43,040 bases of DNA from Oenococcus oeni DSM 20252 = AWRIB129 (lineage in GTDB: Bacteria > Bacillota > Bacilli > Lactobacillales > Lactobacillaceae). Made by a program: the position numbers and the translations under genes. The DNA lies in the NCBI RefSeq assembly GCF_000372485.1, contig NZ_AQVA01000004.1, forward strand, positions 95,228 to 138,267. Reading direction: 5' to 3'. Under the pieces are notes generated by a model. The model ran no database searches. It saw only the letters and a program-made list of their open reading frames with translations, and was not told where the DNA came from. Positions 7,455 to 16,569 of this stretch are shown in pieces (position 1 is the first letter of the stretch; the number at the start of each line of letters is the position of its first letter).

Positions 7455-10400
7455 TGATGCACTCATTAACAGATTTTATTAGTCGTTTGCCTTTAATTGA
7501 GAAGATCGTTTCCAACCAGGCAGACCAAACTTCAACACAATTGATTAGCGGAGTTAACGATACCCCTAAGGCTGCTTTAGCCGCTGGGGTTTTTGTGCGT
7601 TTAAAAGCAGAAAAAAATTCGAAAAAAATTCTTCTTTTGACTGATACCCAATTTCGGGCGGATCAGTTAACAAGTGATTTGGAAGCCCTGCTTGAAGACG
7701 AAAATGTTTTTGAAATGCAGTCCGAGGAATCATTGGCAACGGAAACGGCTGTCGCATCGCGCGATGCAGATTTAAGCCGTGTTTTAGCCTTGCGAGCTTT
7801 ATTATCCAAGGAAAATTCAATTGTGGTTGTCCCGCTCTCTGGTCTATCACGTCGTTATCCAGACCCTGAATTCTTTCAGCAGGCCGTTTTGGACTTTAAG
7901 ATTGCAAATTCCTACCCACAAGAGCAACTGGCAAAAAAACTGATTGAAATGGGTTATAACAAACAGACCTTGGTGGCCAATCCCGGCGAATTTTCGGTTC
8001 GGGGTGAAATTGTCGATATTTATCCAATTAATTTCGATGAACCGATTCGACTTGATTTCTTTGATGATGAATTGGAATCGATGCGAACTTTTGATGCTGA
8101 TTCGCAAAAATCATTGAACAAGATCAAACAGGCTTCTGTTTCGCCGGTTTCTGATTTTCTTTTGCCGCGAGCCGAGTTCAGTGATGGCCTCAAGCAGCTT
8201 GAGCAGGCTTTTGTCGATTATCTAAATAAGTTGAAGGGTGCCGAAAAGAAAAAACTGACGGAGTTTTTTAATCCTTTATTGGAAGCAGCCAAGCATTTTT
8301 CTTATGGTCATGAACTCCTGCCATTTTCTGAGTTTTTTTTGAAACATTCTATATTTGAATATCTGCAGTCTGAAGATTTGATTTTGATTGATGATTTTGC
8401 TCGAATCAATGATCAAACAAATATTCAAGAGAAAAAAAACGCCGAATGGATTACCGATCGTTTGCGTGAATTTAAGCTACTTCCTGATCTAAAAGTAAAA
8501 ATCGACGGAATCAATTTAATTAAAAAATCCCAACAAAAACTTTCAAAAAAAATCCAGAAATTTGTCAATCCAAAAATATATCTCAGCAATTTAACACGTG
8601 GCTTGGCAGGAATTACATTCACCAGCCGAACTCAATTGATTACTCGACAGATGCAACAATATTTTGGCCAAATGCCGGCTTTGAAACTCGATTTGGAGTC
8701 CTATCGAAAACGCGATTTCACGGTTTTGCTCCAAGCTAGCAATCGCGAACGTTTATTATCCTTACAGAGAACTTTGCATGATTTCGGAATGAATTTTGCA
8801 ATCACTGACGATATTCTTACCGGAACTGCCCAATTGCAGATTGGCAGTTTGTCTCACGGTTTTGAACTCCCGGAAGAGAAAATTGTTGTCATGACCGAGA
8901 CGGAATTATTCGCCAAAGTAAAAAAACGGGTGCCTCGTCATCAAACTTTTTCCAATGCCGAAAAAATCACCAGTTACACAGAATTAAAAACAGGTGATTA
9001 TGTTGTTCACGTAAATCACGGGATTGGCCGTTACGAGGGGCTAACAACGCTTGAAGCTAATGGCGGCAAACAGGATTACATTACCATCGCCTATGCTCAA
9101 AAAGCGAAAATTTTTGTTCCGGTGACACATTTGAATTTGGTGCAAAAATACATTGGTGCGGCTGACGGCAGGCCGAAGGTCAATTCTCTAAACTCAACTG
9201 ATTGGGCTAAAACAAAACGTCGAGTGACCGCTAAAGTAGAGGATATTGCTGATGAATTAATCGCTTTATATTCGAAGCGCGAGGGAGAAGTTGGTTACGC
9301 ATTTTCAGTCGATGACCAAAGACAGCAGGAGTTTGATGACGGCTTTGCTTACCCGGAAACAGTCGATCAGCTTCGTTCGATTAAGGAAATAAAATCAGAT
9401 ATGGAAAATAAGAAACCAATGGATCGCCTTTTGGTCGGCGATGTTGGTTTCGGTAAAACGGAAGTCGCTTTTCGAGCAGCCTTTAAGGCAATTGAAGACC
9501 ACAAACAAGTCGCGTTTTTAACACCGACAACAATTTTGTCCCAACAGCACTATCAAACCGCAATCGAAAGATTTTCGGATTTCCCGGAAATTAAGATTGC
9601 TATGTTATCGCGTTTTAATACTGCTGGACAGAATAAAGAGGTTATTAAGAAATTAAAAGCCCATCAACTTGATATGGTTATTGGCACACACCGTTTATTG
9701 TCCAAGGACGTTGCTTTTGACGATCTTGGCCTGCTTATTATTGACGAGGAACAGCGTTTTGGCGTTAAGCATAAAGAGAAAATCAAACAGTTAAGAGCTA
9801 ATGTCGACGTTTTGACTTTAACCGCCACGCCGATTCCGAGAACCTTGAATATGGCATTGGTTGGAGCCCGCGATTTATCGGTTTTGGAAACGCCTCCTGC
9901 CAATCGTTTTCCGATTCAGACTTACGTTTTGGAGGAAAATTGGCCGGTTATTGCCGATGCAATCGAAAAGGAATTGTCTCGTGGTGGCCAAACTTTCTTT
10001 TTGCATAATCGGGTTCAGGATATCGAGCGGACTGTTGGTGAAATTCAAAGAATTGTTCCCGACGCCAATGTGGGCTATATTCACGGGCAGATGAACGAAA
10101 CTCAATTAGAAGATGTCCTAATGGATTTTTTGAATGGTATTTACGATGTTTTGGTTACAACGACAATTATTGAAACGGGGGTCGATATTCCCAATGCCAA
10201 TACTTTGATTGTTGAAAATTCGGAACGTTTCGGCCTGTCGCAACTTTACCAGTTACGTGGCCGAATTGGTCGTTCTAATCGATTAGCTTATGCATACTTT
10301 ACTTATCCAGGCGATCGTCAACCAACTGAGGATGCTCAAAAACGTCTGGAAGCGATTCGCGATTTCACAGAACTCGGTTCCGGTTTTAAATTAGCGATGC

Positions 10401-11020
10401 GTGATTTATCAATTCGTGGTGCCGGTGACCTTCTAGGGAAACAACAGCACGGTTTCATTGATTCGGTTGGTTACGAGCTTTATCAACAGATGCTTCAAGA
10501 GGCGGTTTCTCAAAAACAGGGAAAAGACAAAAAAGTTATGCAGACAAATGCAGAAATTGTTCTTAATATCGAGGCCCTTTTGCCGGACAGTTATGTTAAT
10601 GATTCTTCTCAAAAAGTCGAGCTTTACCAGCGAATCAGAAAATCGCGGACTGACGAACAATTCAACGAGGTTCGTCAGGATTTGATTGACCGTTTTGGTC
10701 CGATTCCTGAGGTGGTAGATAATCTTTTCGCTTTGGCTCACCTGAAAAACGCAACCGATGCAGCCAACGTCATTAATCTTCATGGTGATGATTCCCAAAT
10801 CAGAATTATCTTTAGTAGACGGGTCAGCCAAATTCTGGCTGGGGAAACAATCTTCAAAACCTTAAAGGGACTTCCATACAAGGTTCGTGTCAAAGCCGTT
10901 GACGATCAAAAACTGCAATTGACAGTTATTTTAAACGAGGATGAAAAACTCGTCTATATTGATAAAATAACCAAATATCTTGAATTGGTTTATAAGGAGC
11001 TAAAAAATGCGCTTGGATAA
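7454..11020 (+). CDS. mfd: Transcription-repair coupling factor
   Basis: Mfd is an ATP-driven translocase that removes RNA polymerase stalled at DNA lesions and recruits UvrA. The protein is about 1188 residues, full length for the family. It has the N-terminal UvrB-like domains, the RNA-polymerase-interacting region (DYVVHVNHGIGRYEG), Walker A GFGKTEV near residue 665, the DEEQ box, TATPIPRTL, the helicase C-terminal motifs (QLRGRIGRSN) and the TRCF C-terminal domain. Three start codons stand in a row (TTG 7451, ATG 7454, ATG 7457). I chose the ATG that overlaps the pth stop by one base, consistent with translational coupling, because no clear Shine-Dalgarno is seen. Within it, an 8-T run (8333-8340) is read in frame. 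Confidence 0.97.
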   Translation: MMHSLTDFISRLPLIEKIVSNQADQTSTQLISGVNDTPKAALAAGVFVRLKAEKNSKKILLLTDTQFRADQLTSDLEALLEDENVFEMQSEESLATETAVASRDADLSRVLALRALLSKENSIVVVPLSGLSRRYPDPEFFQQAVLDFKIANSYPQEQLAKKLIEMGYNKQTLVANPGEFSVRGEIVDIYPINFDEPIRLDFFDDELESMRTFDADSQKSLNKIKQASVSPVSDFLLPRAEFSDGLKQLEQAFVDYLNKLKGAEKKKLTEFFNPLLEAAKHFSYGHELLPFSEFFLKHSIFEYLQSEDLILIDDFARINDQTNIQEKKNAEWITDRLREFKLLPDLKVKIDGINLIKKSQQKLSKKIQKFVNPKIYLSNLTRGLAGITFTSRTQLITRQMQQYFGQMPALKLDLESYRKRDFTVLLQASNRERLLSLQRTLHDFGMNFAITDDILTGTAQLQIGSLSHGFELPEEKIVVMTETELFAKVKKRVPRHQTFSNAEKITSYTELKTGDYVVHVNHGIGRYEGLTTLEANGGKQDYITIAYAQKAKIFVPVTHLNLVQKYIGAADGRPKVNSLNSTDWAKTKRRVTAKVEDIADELIALYSKREGEVGYAFSVDDQRQQEFDDGFAYPETVDQLRSIKEIKSDMENKKPMDRLLVGDVGFGKTEVAFRAAFKAIEDHKQVAFLTPTTILSQQHYQTAIERFSDFPEIKIAMLSRFNTAGQNKEVIKKLKAHQLDMVIGTHRLLSKDVAFDDLGLLIIDEEQRFGVKHKEKIKQLRANVDVLTLTATPIPRTLNMALVGARDLSVLETPPANRFPIQTYVLEENWPVIADAIEKELSRGGQTFFLHNRVQDIERTVGEIQRIVPDANVGYIHGQMNETQLEDVLMDFLNGIYDVLVTTTIIETGVDIPNANTLIVENSERFGLSQLYQLRGRIGRSNRLAYAYFTYPGDRQPTEDAQKRLEAIRDFTELGSGFKLAMRDLSIRGAGDLLGKQQHGFIDSVGYELYQQMLQEAVSQKQGKDKKVMQTNAEIVLNIEALLPDSYVNDSSQKVELYQRIRKSRTDEQFNEVRQDLIDRFGPIPEVVDNLFALAHLKNATDAANVINLHGDDSQIRIIFSRRVSQILAGETIFKTLKGLPYKVRVKAVDDQKLQLTVILNEDEKLVYIDKITKYLELVYKELKNALG

Positions 11021-11267
11021 ATATTTAAAAGTCAGTCGTTTAATTAAACGTCGGACCTTGGCAAAAGAATTTGCTGACCAGGGTCGGGTAACGATTAATG
11101 GAAAAATTTCAAAATCCTCTGGAAATGTCGGCGTTGGTGATATTTTGGTTTTGGGTTTTGGTGGGAAAATTGTCACAATTAAAGTCACCGATGTTTCAGA
11201 AATTGTTAAAAAGAATGATGCCGGAGAAATGTATGAATTGATTTCTTCGGAAAATCGCCAACAATGA
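11007..11267 (+). CDS. rqcP: Small S4-domain RNA-binding protein (RqcP/YabO type)
   Basis: An 86-residue protein consisting almost entirely of an S4 RNA-binding domain (MRLDKYLKVSRLIKRRTLA, then GRVTINGKISKSS). In Bacillus the ortholog in this position, YabO/RqcP, works with RqcH in adding alanine tails to nascent chains on stalled 50S subunits. The gene overlaps the last 14 bases of mfd and has an AAGGAG ribosome site inside mfd, so it is co-transcribed with it. Its place between mfd and divIC matches the Firmicutes order (the spore genes yabP and yabQ are absent, as expected for a non-sporeformer). The specific RqcP role is inferred from synteny and size. Confidence 0.88.
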   Translation: MRLDKYLKVSRLIKRRTLAKEFADQGRVTINGKISKSSGNVGVGDILVLGFGGKIVTIKVTDVSEIVKKNDAGEMYELISSENRQQ

Positions 11268-11382
11268 AGTTGTTTTTCTAATTAAAGAATCTTTTATTTT
11301 TGTGGTAATTTATTAAGATTTATTTTTGATTTCATTAAGATATTTTTATCCTCCAAATCATATGAGATATTGATTTTAAGTG

Positions 11383-11820
11383 ATGGCAACAAATACGGCG
11401 CGACAACAGAAAAAAAATGTAAAAAGGGAAGAAGGTAACCGTCCTAATTTGCATTTGGTTCAGCCGAACACTTCCGCCCAAATTCGTTCTGCACAGGCCT
11501 ATAATAAAGTTCGTGAAAAACATTATCATAAAGAAATTGCCCGTCGGCGTCGTTTGATCGCCTGTGTTGGCGCGTTTCTGTTCATTTTCTTTTCTTACAA
11601 CTTATTCTCTTCAGCGGCCAAGTTGTATAGTGCTTCGTCACAATTAAATCAGGTAAATCAGCAGTTGGCAAAGACCAAGGCTGAACATAAACAATTAAAA
11701 GAAAATTTAAAACAATTAAAACAATCTGATTATTTGACTCAGTATTTGCGTGACAAATATCAGTATTCCAAATCCGGGGAAGTTATTTTTAATTTCACCA
11801 ATTCGAACAGCAAGAAATAG
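11383..11820 (+). CDS. divIC: Cell-division protein DivIC/FtsB family
   Basis: A bitopic division protein that would form a complex with FtsL and DivIB at the septum. About 145 residues: a basic cytoplasmic N-terminus (about 60 residues), one membrane helix (LIACVGAFLFIFFSYNLF, about residues 62-80), then an extracellular coiled coil (about 85-122) and the conserved YLRDKYQYSKSGE segment typical of DivIC. GTG at 11380 and ATG at 11383 are adjacent starts; I prefer the ATG. It follows the S4 gene and precedes tilS, the usual order. The Leuconostoc/Bacillus-type S1 protein gene often found between divIC and tilS is not present here. Confidence 0.9.
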   Translation: MATNTARQQKKNVKREEGNRPNLHLVQPNTSAQIRSAQAYNKVREKHYHKEIARRRRLIACVGAFLFIFFSYNLFSSAAKLYSASSQLNQVNQQLAKTKAEHKQLKENLKQLKQSDYLTQYLRDKYQYSKSGEVIFNFTNSNSKK

Positions 11821-11847
11821 TTTTTTGGACTGCTATTTTGTATTAAT

Positions 11848-12747
11848 GTGAAGACTCTTTATCGACAATTTCAGTTAAATGTTCAATCGCATAAACTTTT
11901 TTCTGGTAGACAGAAACTTCTTTTAGCTATCTCTGGAGGAGTTGATTCAACGGTTTTAGCAGATCTTTTGTTTAAATACGAAAGTAATCCACGATCGCAT
12001 TTATTTTTGGCCCATGTTGATCATCAGCTGAGAGTGGACTCGGCAAACGAGACAAAGCTAATTGATGATCAATTCGCCAATCGGGGTCTTTGCGTTTTTC
12101 ATGAAAAATGGCCGCTTGAAAAACATCCTCATAGCGGAATTGAAGATGCTGCTCGGAAGTTTCGCTACGATTTTTATAAGCGAATGGCCCTTAAGGTTGG
12201 CGCTCGAAAAATTATTCTGGCACAGCATGCAGATGATCAGGCTGAAACGACATTGTTGAAAATTATCCGTGGTGCCGATTGGCAGACTGTTTCAGCAATG
12301 GAATGGTCGCGTCCACTGGAAAAAGATTCACCAATCGAAGTTGTTCGTCCTTTGTTAAATGTTGAAAAATCGGAAATTTACGATTATGCCGAAAAAAATC
12401 ATTTAAAATGGATTGAGGATTCAACTAATAAGGATCCGGACTATACGAGCCGGAATCAGATTAGAAATGTTGTTTTGCCCGCTTTGAAACAAATTAATCC
12501 AAATTCCGCTAGGAACATTGCTTCCTTTGCCGAGCAAATTAGGGAAGTCAATGAAAACCAACTGATTGAAATGCTAAAAATTTGGTTGCATGATTCAATC
12601 GGTTTTCTACCAATCAAAAGATCCCAGTTGGAGCAGTTCGAAAGGCTTTTGAAAAATGAGAAAGAACCACATGGAAAAATTGATTTGACCGACGGCTTTT
12701 CTCTAGTTAAAAATAAAGATGAAATTAAAATAAAAAAAGAAAGGTAA
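11848..12747 (+). CDS. tilS: tRNA(Ile)-lysidine synthetase, short form
   Basis: Converts cytidine 34 of the CAU-anticodon isoleucine tRNA to lysidine, so that it reads AUA. The N-type ATP pyrophosphatase P-loop SGGVDS is present (about residues 29-34), as are AHVDHQLR, the GIEDAARKFRY segment, AQHADDQAET and a DSTN motif followed by RNQIRN. At 299 residues it lacks the C-terminal TilS domains of E. coli and Bacillus enzymes (about 430-470 residues). It resembles the short Aquifex-like architecture with only a partial middle domain. The start is GTG at 11848 with no clear Shine-Dalgarno. It forms an operon-like run with divIC, hpt and ftsH. The truncation appears to be natural, since no frameshifted continuation is seen after the stop. 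Confidence 0.92.
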   Translation: MKTLYRQFQLNVQSHKLFSGRQKLLLAISGGVDSTVLADLLFKYESNPRSHLFLAHVDHQLRVDSANETKLIDDQFANRGLCVFHEKWPLEKHPHSGIEDAARKFRYDFYKRMALKVGARKIILAQHADDQAETTLLKIIRGADWQTVSAMEWSRPLEKDSPIEVVRPLLNVEKSEIYDYAEKNHLKWIEDSTNKDPDYTSRNQIRNVVLPALKQINPNSARNIASFAEQIREVNENQLIEMLKIWLHDSIGFLPIKRSQLEQFERLLKNEKEPHGKIDLTDGFSLVKNKDEIKIKKER

Positions 12748-12801
12748 ATATACGATCACTGTTGTAGCAGTAATATTCGTGTTAACATTAAATACAATCA
12801 A

Positions 12802-13347
12802 ATGACTGATACAGACCCCCGTTTTTCAAAAATCCTTCATGATCATCGAGAAATTGAAACAGCCGCTAAAAGAATCGGTGCTCAAATCGATCGTGATTAT
12901 GCCGGTAAAACTCCTATTTTGGTTGTGGTTTTAAAAGGAGCTGTTATGTGGGCAGGTGATCTCTTTAGAAATATTTCAATCGATGTTGAAATGGATTTCA
13001 TTGATATCGCCAGTTATCATGGCGGTATTGCTTCAAGTAATGAAATCACTTTAAGGACTGACCTCACTAGCGATGTTAAAGATCGGGATGTAATCATTGT
13101 GGAAGATATTGTTGATACTGGTTTATCATTACGTTATCTAGAGTCTTTACTGTCTAGACGTGGTGCCAGATCTGTGAAAACAGCAACAATGCTTAATAAA
13201 CAAAAGGGCCACAAAGTCGATATTAGAGCCGATTACGTTGGTTTTGAGATTGATAATGAATTTGTTGCCGGTTATGGATTGGATTATCAGGAAATTTGGC
13301 GTAATTTGCCTTTCATTGGTGTGGTTAACCCCGATATTTATTCATAA
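12802..13347 (+). CDS. hpt: Hypoxanthine-guanine phosphoribosyltransferase
   Basis: Salvages hypoxanthine and guanine to IMP and GMP using PRPP. The 181-residue length is typical. The PRPP-binding motif VIIVEDIVDTGLS is intact, together with the flexible-loop region (SYHGG), the LKGA loop and the C-terminal purine-contacting VGFEIDNEFVAGYGLDY. It lies between tilS and ftsH, as in most Firmicutes. A TACAAT hexamer ends three bases before the ATG and there is no Shine-Dalgarno, so any transcript from that element would be leaderless; read-through from tilS is equally possible. Confidence 0.96.
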   Translation: MTDTDPRFSKILHDHREIETAAKRIGAQIDRDYAGKTPILVVVLKGAVMWAGDLFRNISIDVEMDFIDIASYHGGIASSNEITLRTDLTSDVKDRDVIIVEDIVDTGLSLRYLESLLSRRGARSVKTATMLNKQKGHKVDIRADYVGFEIDNEFVAGYGLDYQEIWRNLPFIGVVNPDIYS

Positions 13348-13383
13348 TGTTACAATATTGTATTGGCGTGAACGAGGTATTAT

Positions 13384-15588
13384 ATGAAAAATAAGAATCG
13401 CGGTTTCTTCCGCAGTTCATTATCATATGCATTCGTAATACTGGCAGTTATATTCTTAATTTACAGTTTTTTCGGACGTAGCGATGGTAGTGTCAAGTAC
13501 CTTTCAACAACTACTTTTTTGAAGGAGTTGAAGAATAATAAAATTAAAGATTTTACGATTCAACCTGGCGATAGCGGTGTTTACACGATTGCCGGAGATT
13601 TTAAAAAAGCTCAAAAATCCAGCTCAAGCAGTAGTAGTACAACAACGCTGCTTTCCGGCTACCAAAGTTCGGTAACTAAATTTACTGCTTACGTTTTACC
13701 GAACAATTCTAGTTTGAAACAGATTACAACCGCGGCTCAAAAGGCCGGTGTTGCTGTTAATCCAAAACCGGCTGCCTCCAATTTCTGGGGATCGATGTTG
13801 ACAATGATATTGCCGACTCTAATTATGTTTGCCTTGCTTTACTGGATGCTTATCGGCAGCCAGCGTGGTCAAGGCGGTTCAGGCGGACCTGGTGGAATTA
13901 TGAGTTTTGGTCGTTCGAAGGCTAAGCCTGCAGACCCTAAACAGAATAAAATCCGCTTTGCTGATGTAGCCGGAGAAGAAGAGGAAAAACAAGAACTTGT
14001 CGAAGTTGTCGAGTTTTTGAAAGATCCAAAGAAATTCACAAAACTCGGTGCCCGAATTCCAAAGGGCGTTTTGTTGGAAGGTCCTCCGGGAACCGGTAAA
14101 ACTTTGCTCGCTAAAGCCGTCGCCGGTGAAGCAAAGACACCATTCTTCAGTATTTCCGGATCGGATTTCGTTGAAATGTTTGTTGGTGTTGGTGCCAGCC
14201 GTGTTCGTGATTTGTTTGAAAATGCGAAGAAGTCTGCACCTTCAATTATTTTTATTGATGAAATCGATGCAGTTGGTCGTCGTCGTGGAGCCGGCATGGG
14301 TGGTGGAAACGATGAACGCGAACAGACTCTGAACCAAATCTTGATTGAAATGGATGGATTCGAAGGTTCGGAAGGCGTAATCGTTCTTGCTTCAACTAAC
14401 CGTTCTGACGTTTTGGACCCGGCTTTGCTTCGTTCTGGACGTTTCGACAGAAAGATTTTAGTTGGTGCTCCTGATGTAAAAGGGCGTGAGGCGATTCTGC
14501 GCGTTCATGCAAAAAACAAACCTTTGGCGGCAGATGTCGACTTGAAAGTCATTGCCCAACAAACTCCTGGTTTTGTTGGTGCGGACCTTGAAAACCTTCT
14601 TAACGAGGCTGCTTTACTGGCCGCTCGAAATGATGAAAAAGCTGTTACAGCAGCTGATATCGATGAAGCCGAAGACCGTGTTATTGCTGGACCGGCCAAA
14701 AAGGACCGCAAAACGACTCAAGATGAACGTGAGACTGTCGCATATCACGAAGCCGGCCATGCAATTGTTGGTTTGGTTCTAAATGATGCTCAGGTTGTTC
14801 GTAAGGTTACGATCGTGCCACGTGGACGAGCTGGTGGTTATGCCTTGATGATGCCAAAGGATGAGCGTTATCTCATGTCGGAGAAAGATGCTAAAGAAGA
14901 ACTTGCCGGATTAATGGGTGGCCGTGCTGCCGAAATTTTGATTAATCATGTTGCAAGCTCTGGCGCTTCCAATGACTTCCAGCAAGCTACCCAGATTGCC
15001 CGGGAAATGGTTACCCAGTATGGTATGTCCGATAAGCTCGGTATGGTACAACTGGAAGGTAGTTCGAATGTCTTTGTCGGAGATCCTAACAATCCAAATC
15101 CTCCGTATTCGCAAAAAACCAGCGAGCTGATCGATGAAGAGGTTCGACGTTTGACGAATGAAGCTTATAAGAGAGCTGTTGATATCATTAAGAGCCATCC
15201 TAAGCAGCACAAGGCAATCGCCGAAGCTCTGTTGAAATACGAGACTCTTGATGAAGCTCAGATTAGATCTTTGTTTGAAACCGGTGAAATTCCTAGCGAT
15301 TTGGTCAAAGACAGTCAAAGGCCTGCTCGTCCGCTCTCATATGAAGAGTCGAAAGCTGCCTTAAAGAAAAACGGCTCTGTTGATAATAAAGAGGCCGAGG
15401 ACGAAGTTAAAGAGGACAAAGATGATAAGGAAGATGAAAATGATTCCAAGTCGGGTTCCGATTCAACTTCAAAAAAGAAGACAACCAAGAAGACTTCAAC
15501 TACTCGACGCAAGTCAACAACAAGTTCGACTAAGAAAAAACCTACTACAAAACGAACCAAAAAAGATGACGATAACAAAGAGAATTAA
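13384..15588 (+). CDS. ftsH: ATP-dependent zinc metalloprotease FtsH
   Basis: Membrane-anchored AAA+ protease that degrades damaged or regulatory membrane and cytosolic proteins. There are two N-terminal membrane helices (about residues 12-30 and 137-157) flanking an extracellular domain that contains a Ser/Thr run ([12 protein letters not shown]). The AAA domain has Walker A GPPGTGKT (about 233-240), Walker B FIDEID and the SRH region. The zinc site HEAGH is at about 455-459. At 734 residues it is longer than E. coli FtsH (about 645). The surplus is a C-terminal tail of about 75 residues, first acidic (Glu/Asp) then Lys/Ser/Thr-rich, with no recognisable fold. GAGG precedes the ATG. A perfect terminator follows. 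Confidence 0.97.
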   Translation: MKNKNRGFFRSSLSYAFVILAVIFLIYSFFGRSDGSVKYLSTTTFLKELKNNKIKDFTIQPGDSGVYTIAGDFKKAQKSSSSSSSTTTLLSGYQSSVTKFTAYVLPNNSSLKQITTAAQKAGVAVNPKPAASNFWGSMLTMILPTLIMFALLYWMLIGSQRGQGGSGGPGGIMSFGRSKAKPADPKQNKIRFADVAGEEEEKQELVEVVEFLKDPKKFTKLGARIPKGVLLEGPPGTGKTLLAKAVAGEAKTPFFSISGSDFVEMFVGVGASRVRDLFENAKKSAPSIIFIDEIDAVGRRRGAGMGGGNDEREQTLNQILIEMDGFEGSEGVIVLASTNRSDVLDPALLRSGRFDRKILVGAPDVKGREAILRVHAKNKPLAADVDLKVIAQQTPGFVGADLENLLNEAALLAARNDEKAVTAADIDEAEDRVIAGPAKKDRKTTQDERETVAYHEAGHAIVGLVLNDAQVVRKVTIVPRGRAGGYALMMPKDERYLMSEKDAKEELAGLMGGRAAEILINHVASSGASNDFQQATQIAREMVTQYGMSDKLGMVQLEGSSNVFVGDPNNPNPPYSQKTSELIDEEVRRLTNEAYKRAVDIIKSHPKQHKAIAEALLKYETLDEAQIRSLFETGEIPSDLVKDSQRPARPLSYEESKAALKKNGSVDNKEAEDEVKEDKDDKEDENDSKSGSDSTSKKKTTKKTSTTRRKSTTSSTKKKPTTKRTKKDDDNKEN

Positions 15589-15590
15589 GG

Positions 15591-15620
15591 AAAAACGCGA
15601 CTTTAGCTGGTCGCGTTTTT
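15591..15620 (+). terminator. Intrinsic terminator after ftsH
   Basis: A perfect 11-bp stem AAAAACGCGAC/GTCGCGTTTTT with an 8-base loop. The T-run is immediately followed by TATAAT (15620-15625), so the terminator of ftsH abuts the -10 element of the next gene. Confidence 0.92.
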
Positions 15621-15630
15621 ATAATAAATT

Positions 15631-16530
15631 ATGGATTATTTAGCAAAAAGTATTACTAAAAATGGTCATTTTCGTGCCTATGTGGCTGATGCATCAAATG
15701 TTGTCAAGCAAATGACTGAAATGCATAAAATGAGTCCTGATGTAACAGTCGCTTTCGGACGAACCTTGATTGCAACTGCTTTGGTTGGAAGCTCTTTATT
15801 AAAGGAAGACGATCAAATGCATATCAGCATTAATGGTCGTGGGCCGATTGGACAAATTGTTACTGAGACCAATTCCAAATCAGAACTTCGTGGTTATGTT
15901 ACCAATCCGAAAGCAATTGCCAAAACCAATACAAATGGTGAAGCAGATATTTCTAATCTTGTAGGTCTAAACGGCACTTTAAGGGTAACAAAGGTTCATC
16001 CGGGATTAGATCCCTATACCGGCGAAGTAAAATTAGTGACTGGCCAAATCGGTGATGATTTTACTTATTATTTGGCCCAATCCGAGCAAATACCGAGCGC
16101 TGTTGGTGTTTCGGTTTTTGTCGATTCAAAAGGTTTGGTTAAATCTGCCGGTGGTTTTTTGCTTCAAACTTTGCCTGGAGCTAATGATACTGAATTGGAT
16201 TTACTGGAACAACATTTAAGAAAAATGCCGAATATTTCTTCAATGTTGGCCGAAGGGCTGAGCGCAAACCAGATTTTGGCACAATTGTTTGCCAACCTGA
16301 AAGTTGATATCCTTGAAACAATTCCATTAAAAACAGCTGATGAATTGCCAAAGAAATGGTATGCCGATGCAATTGGAACATTGCCAAAAAAAGAGATTCA
16401 AGCGATGATCGATGAAGATCACGGAGCGGAAATCGTTAGTCGTTTCACGGAAAAAAAATACAATTTTTCTAAAGAAGAATTAAAAAAGATTTTAGCCTTG
16501 AAAATGGATAAAAAATTGGGTGAAGAATAA
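15631..16530 (+). CDS. hslO: Hsp33-family chaperone without any cysteine
   Basis: Hsp33 is normally a redox-switched holdase: four Cys residues (CxC and CxxC) bind zinc and are oxidised under bleach or peroxide stress to activate it. This 299-residue protein aligns along its full length (N-terminal VTVAFGRTLIATALVGSSL and NGRGPIGQI; C-terminal AMIDEDHGAEIV...KKYNFSKEEL). However, all four zinc positions are replaced: Thr235 and Asp237 for CxC, Ser270 and Thr273 for CxxC. There is no cysteine anywhere in the protein. The frame is intact and the flanking consensus is conserved, so this looks like a maintained protein rather than a decayed gene. A TATAAT hexamer ends five bases before the ATG, with no Shine-Dalgarno. 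It lies between ftsH and lysS, the standard place for hslO. Confidence 0.92.
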   Translation: MDYLAKSITKNGHFRAYVADASNVVKQMTEMHKMSPDVTVAFGRTLIATALVGSSLLKEDDQMHISINGRGPIGQIVTETNSKSELRGYVTNPKAIAKTNTNGEADISNLVGLNGTLRVTKVHPGLDPYTGEVKLVTGQIGDDFTYYLAQSEQIPSAVGVSVFVDSKGLVKSAGGFLLQTLPGANDTELDLLEQHLRKMPNISSMLAEGLSANQILAQLFANLKVDILETIPLKTADELPKKWYADAIGTLPKKEIQAMIDEDHGAEIVSRFTEKKYNFSKEELKKILALKMDKKLGEE

Positions 16531-16569
16531 GTTTCTGCTACACTATATAGGTATTGTTTAAGGGATTTT

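Noticed and set aside
13869-14297. 142-codon minus-strand ORF inside ftsH
   Set aside because: It is antisense to the highly conserved AAA domain; the real frame is unambiguous.
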